A stretch of DNA of 64,000 nt from Corallium rubrum (Eukaryota > Cnidaria > Anthozoa > Scleralcyonacea > Coralliidae): assembly GCA_964035015.1 (NCBI GenBank), contig OZ036004.1, forward strand, positions 5,808,280 through 5,872,279, written 5' to 3'. Below the pieces are notes generated by a model. The model had not been told where the DNA came from. It was given only the letters and a program-made list of their open reading frames with translations, and did not search any database. This document shows positions 60,634-64,000 of the stretch, piece by piece (position 1 is the first letter of the stretch; every line of letters begins with the position of its first letter). The position numbers and the translations under genes are program-made.

Positions 60634-60825
60634 GGGGGTGATTACATAGAGAAATTTCAGCCCGGGCTGAGATTTCAGCCCGGCCACTGAAGTAGGGAAA
60701 AGAGGAGAATGATTCGAATAAGAACAAACATGCATTCTTATTCAAATCATTCTCCTCCTTTCCATACCTCAGTAGCCGGGCTGAAATCTCAGCCCGGGCT
60801 GAAATTTCTCCATGTAATCAGCCCC
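60634..60825. mobile_element. MITE with GGGGGTGATTACAT termini
   Basis: Left TGATTACATAGAGAAATTTC and right GAAATTTCTCCATGTAATCA are inverted, with CAGCCCGGGCTGA repeated inside each arm and a centre near 60728. Related termini occur at 55494-55725. Confidence 0.85.
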
Positions 60826-62716
60826 TAAATATTGAAAATTTATGCTCGAGATATCAATGTCACAGTTGTGAGTTTTCTAGATTTACATTGGCATCGCTAT
60901 CTTTCTAACCACTACCGCTAGCTTTCTCCCACAATGACGATATCCTGCCACATTGCTCTTTCTACCGCGATATCGTGCCGCATTGCTGATTTTTCAAGCT
61001 GCCTACCGCACTATTCTCCCGCATTGGAGCATTTTGCAAAGTAGCCTTTCACAGGAGATCTTCCACTAAAGTGGCCTACTTTCCACTATGGCATATTTAC
61101 AATAAGCCTAAGATTTCAAAAGTAAAAAAGAATTGCTGTTGTTGCTATTGTTGTTGATGTTGCTGCTGCTACCTGAATACCCTGATCTTTGTACTATGTG
61201 AGCATAAAATCTTTTCTTGCAGAAATGGAAGTGGAGCTTGAGTGGGATTAAGACCTTAATTGTGTGTTAGGTTGAATTGCTTTCTACTGTACAGTTGGAA
61301 TTTGTAAAAGGTAAAATATTTTAAATGTCAGATTAAGTCTTTAAACATATCCTGTAGCAATGAGAGTGTTGTATACAGTATTATTTTGTACTAAATAGTC
61401 ATTACGATAAGCCTAAGATTTCAAAAGTAAAAAAGAATGTTAAAATGAGTCGTTGTTGATGTTGCCAATTTGTTGTCACAGTTCTTGTTGCTATTACATG
61501 CTTATTGTTGTTGCTGTTGTTGTTGTTGCTATTGTTGTTGTTGTTGCATGCTGCTGTTGTTATTGTTGCTGCTGTTATTATTGTTTCTTGTTATTGGACT
61601 TCTAGTACTCTGAAACACTATTTCCTGCATTTTAAGGCAAGTACATGTATTTAAGAGTAATCTGAAAGCCATAAATTATATAATTTTACTGAAATCAAAC
61701 CAGAACGTAGAATAATACACATCAGAATACCTTAATTTAGATTTATATATAAACAAATCGTAAATGTAAACCCCTTGGCTATAGGTATTTGTAAATGTAC
61801 CCCCATTGGCTATACTGCTGCTATTGTTATTGCTGTTTATTTATTGAATTACTTTAGCTAATAATATTTAACTAACAGATCAGGAGCACTAGTGTGAGCC
61901 AATTACGTTATTGACCTATTAAAATAATAAGTAAAATAATATAAAGTTACAGTACAAACTTGTGCCACACCAACCCCCCCCCCCCCTGGGGCACTCACAA
62001 CTGTATACCACTAAAATCAACGATTTCAACAAAATTATTTTTGCATTTTGGACATATCGATTCCACAACCGTTGATTTTCTACATCAAAACTTGATGTGG
62101 TAGCTGAGAAGTAGTAATTGAAGAGGAGTGATTTAAACTTTCACAGAGAAATGTCTGGTTTCTGAAGTTCATTTGCAAGGGTATTCCAGATGTGACACTC
62201 TCACTACATTAAATTGTTCTGAAAACATAGTGTTCTAGTTTTAGGTATGTGGTATGTTAAATCCATGAATTGTTTGTTATGTGAAGGTTGTCAGCTTCCT
62301 TAGGCAGAATATCTGCCTCAGTTATAACCAAACCTTGAGAAGCTTTGAATAAAAATAAGATGTCGATCTATATTCATGCCAGTAACACAAGCTACGGCAA
62401 CATCTTTAGCATAATGAGTCTCACTTACTGATTATATTGTTGCTGGCTGCTCTGAGCTGTTGTTCCTGCTGTTATTGTTGTTGATATGGATGTAACATTA
62501 GTCATCAAGAAAATGGTTTCTTGGTTGGATATGCATTAACAGTAATACTGTAGTATAATTGACATTAATAAAATTACTATAACCATTAACAACATTTTCT
62601 TTCTTCTCTTCTGTTTAATAGACTTGGGAAATTTTAATGAAATAAGAAAATACTAACACAACCAATCAATGACAAGCTGAATTAAGGTACTACAATATGG
62701 TCTTTACTTAATGCCG
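60826..62716. other. Repeat-rich spacer
   Basis: Holds a second copy of the GCAGAAATGGAAGTGGAG block (near 61220, followed by the same TTGAATTGCT and AGTGTTGTAT words as 60100-60220), short TTG/TGC triplet runs (61500-61590) and a C run near 61973. No gene seen. Confidence 0.4.
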
Positions 62717-64000
62717 TTAAGCTAATGAATCCAATTACGGAAGTGTACTGTGTTTTGGTCCAAAATCTGATGATGAAAAATTGTGCACAAAGGTAATTAA
62801 TATACTAGATATGGGCCCCTAATCCATTATGCAACTTGTGGTTAATGGCCTTGTTGCCAGAACAGTATAGTTTTTTCTGCAACATATGTTGCCTGTGGGA
62901 TTCCTGGGCCTAAGTGGTTAATAATTATAGTCTGTGTTGATCGACAAGAGGTCGTGAAGTAACCACATTGGGTGGGGTGTGTGGCTAGTGGTTACCTTTG
63001 ACTCTGCATTTCCTTACTGAAAGTATACTTCTCCCTGCATTTTGCTCAGCAGCCACTGACAGAACATTAAGGCTAATCTCTGTACTGCAGGCATGATCTT
63101 TTCTTTGCAGCGATGGGAGTAGATATGGTAGAGAAAATATCTTGGATATTAAGTTGAATTGCTTCTATAGTAGAGTTGGGGTTTGTGATTCCCTTACCTG
63201 TCCTTACTGATCCTTAGTCCTAGCTGTAATCATTGTTCTCTTGAGGACGATGAAACCTATTCCTACCCACTTCCTATTATTTACCTGGTACCCCTATCGC
63301 TTATCTCACCTCTACTGTAGAAAGCAATACAACTTCCTACCCAAGGACTTTTCCCTGCTGTGTCTATTTCCACCTCTGCACTGAGAAAATCACAACCACA
63401 AATACTGGGAGCTGTAGGGTTCTATTTAGTTGGTGGTTGCTGAGCCCAAATGCAGTAGAGCATTCTAAATGTATGAATCCAATTATGGAAGTGTACTGTA
63501 TTTTGGTCCAAAATATGGTGATGAAAAATTGTGCTCAAAGGTAAAATACTAGTCATGGGCCCCTTGCATTATGCATTACTTGTGGTTCAGGGCCTGGTTG
63601 CCAGAACAGTATAGCTTTTTCGGCAACATATGTTGCCTGTGGGATTCCTGGGCCTAAGTGGTTAGTAATTATAGTGTTGATCGACAAGAGACCATGAAGT
63701 AACCACATTGGGTGGGGTGTGTGGCTTGTGGTTACCCTTGACTCTACATTTCCTCATAACTAAAAGTATACTTCTCCCTGCATTTTGCCCCAGCAGCCAC
63801 TGACAGAACATTAAGGCTTAATCTCTGTACTGCAGGCATGATCTTTTCTTTGCTGTGATGGGAGTAGATATAGTGGAGAAAATATCTTGGATATTAAGTT
63901 GAATTGCTTTCTATAGTAGAGTTGGGGTTTGTGATTCCTTTACCTGTCCTTACTGATCCTTAGTCCTAGCTGTAATCATTGTTCTCTTGAGGGCAATGAA
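62717..64000. repeat. Tandem repeat of ~745 bp running off the window
   Basis: Sequence from about 62728 (AATCCAATTACGGAAGTGTA) recurs about 745-750 bp later from 63477 (AATCCAATTATGGAAGTGTA) and stays collinear to the window end, including CTTGTGGTT, GCAACATATGTTGCCTGTGG, ACCACATTGGGTGGGG and CTGCAGGCATGATC. Copies differ by scattered substitutions and small indels. Non-coding; may be part of a larger satellite or an element. Confidence 0.85.

Noticed and set aside
60425..60745. Minus-strand 106-residue ORF
   Set aside because: Half of it is the MITE at 60634-60825; the rest has no recognisable domain or splice context.

Overview
This window is nuclear DNA from an animal. Every recognisable gene is split into many short exons with GT-AG introns, and the gene set is metazoan or flagellate: gamma-tubulin complex 6, muskelin, GEMIN2, mitochondrial ribosomal proteins, rabenosyn-5, ARMC10 and the ciliary protein FBXL13/DRC6. 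Introns are mostly 50-400 bp, intergenic gaps are often 100-400 bp, and simple repeats are extremely abundant. That compactness with many short exons suggests an early-branching invertebrate, most likely a sponge; this is an inference, not proven by the sequence. All splice models were read by hand from intron phase, splice sites and remembered family similarity.

Layout. 0-10.3 kb is accessory DNA. It holds a tyrosine-recombinase gene (1216-2907, minus) and a large gene with a superfamily 3 helicase domain (7210-10291, minus). Between them lie about 0.9 kb of TAATC pentamers and a 2.7 kb palindromic array of roughly 148-bp iteron-bearing monomers. This looks like an unclassified recombinase/helicase mobile element. 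10.7-12.4 kb is the 3' end of TUBGCP6. 13.9-16.8 kb is an unrecognised four-pass membrane protein. 16.8-23.2 kb is dominated by foldback elements and tandem arrays, with poorly resolved cysteine-rich coding pieces.

23.2-55.3 kb is gene-dense, with alternating head-to-head and tail-to-tail pairs: MRPS12(-)/MKLN1(+), MKLN1/GEMIN2(-), MRPS25(-)/an MRPS25 paralogue(+), the paralogue/ARMC10(-), RBSN(-)/an intronless RCHY1-like gene(+), and FBXL13(+)/a secreted Cu/Zn superoxide dismutase(-). FBXL13 has a perfect RFX X-box in its promoter and carries several large satellites in its introns. 55.4-64 kb has no convincing protein gene. It holds small inverted-repeat elements, a tRNA-Ala-like sequence, a second palindromic tandem array (57.65-58.96 kb) and a tandem repeat of about 745 bp running off the right end.

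The host genes are ordinary housekeeping genes (mitochondrial translation, CTLH ubiquitin ligase, snRNP assembly, endosome recycling, motile cilia) with no shared pathway beyond divergent promoters. The most novel candidate is the recombinase + SF3 helicase + iteron palindrome in the first 10 kb.
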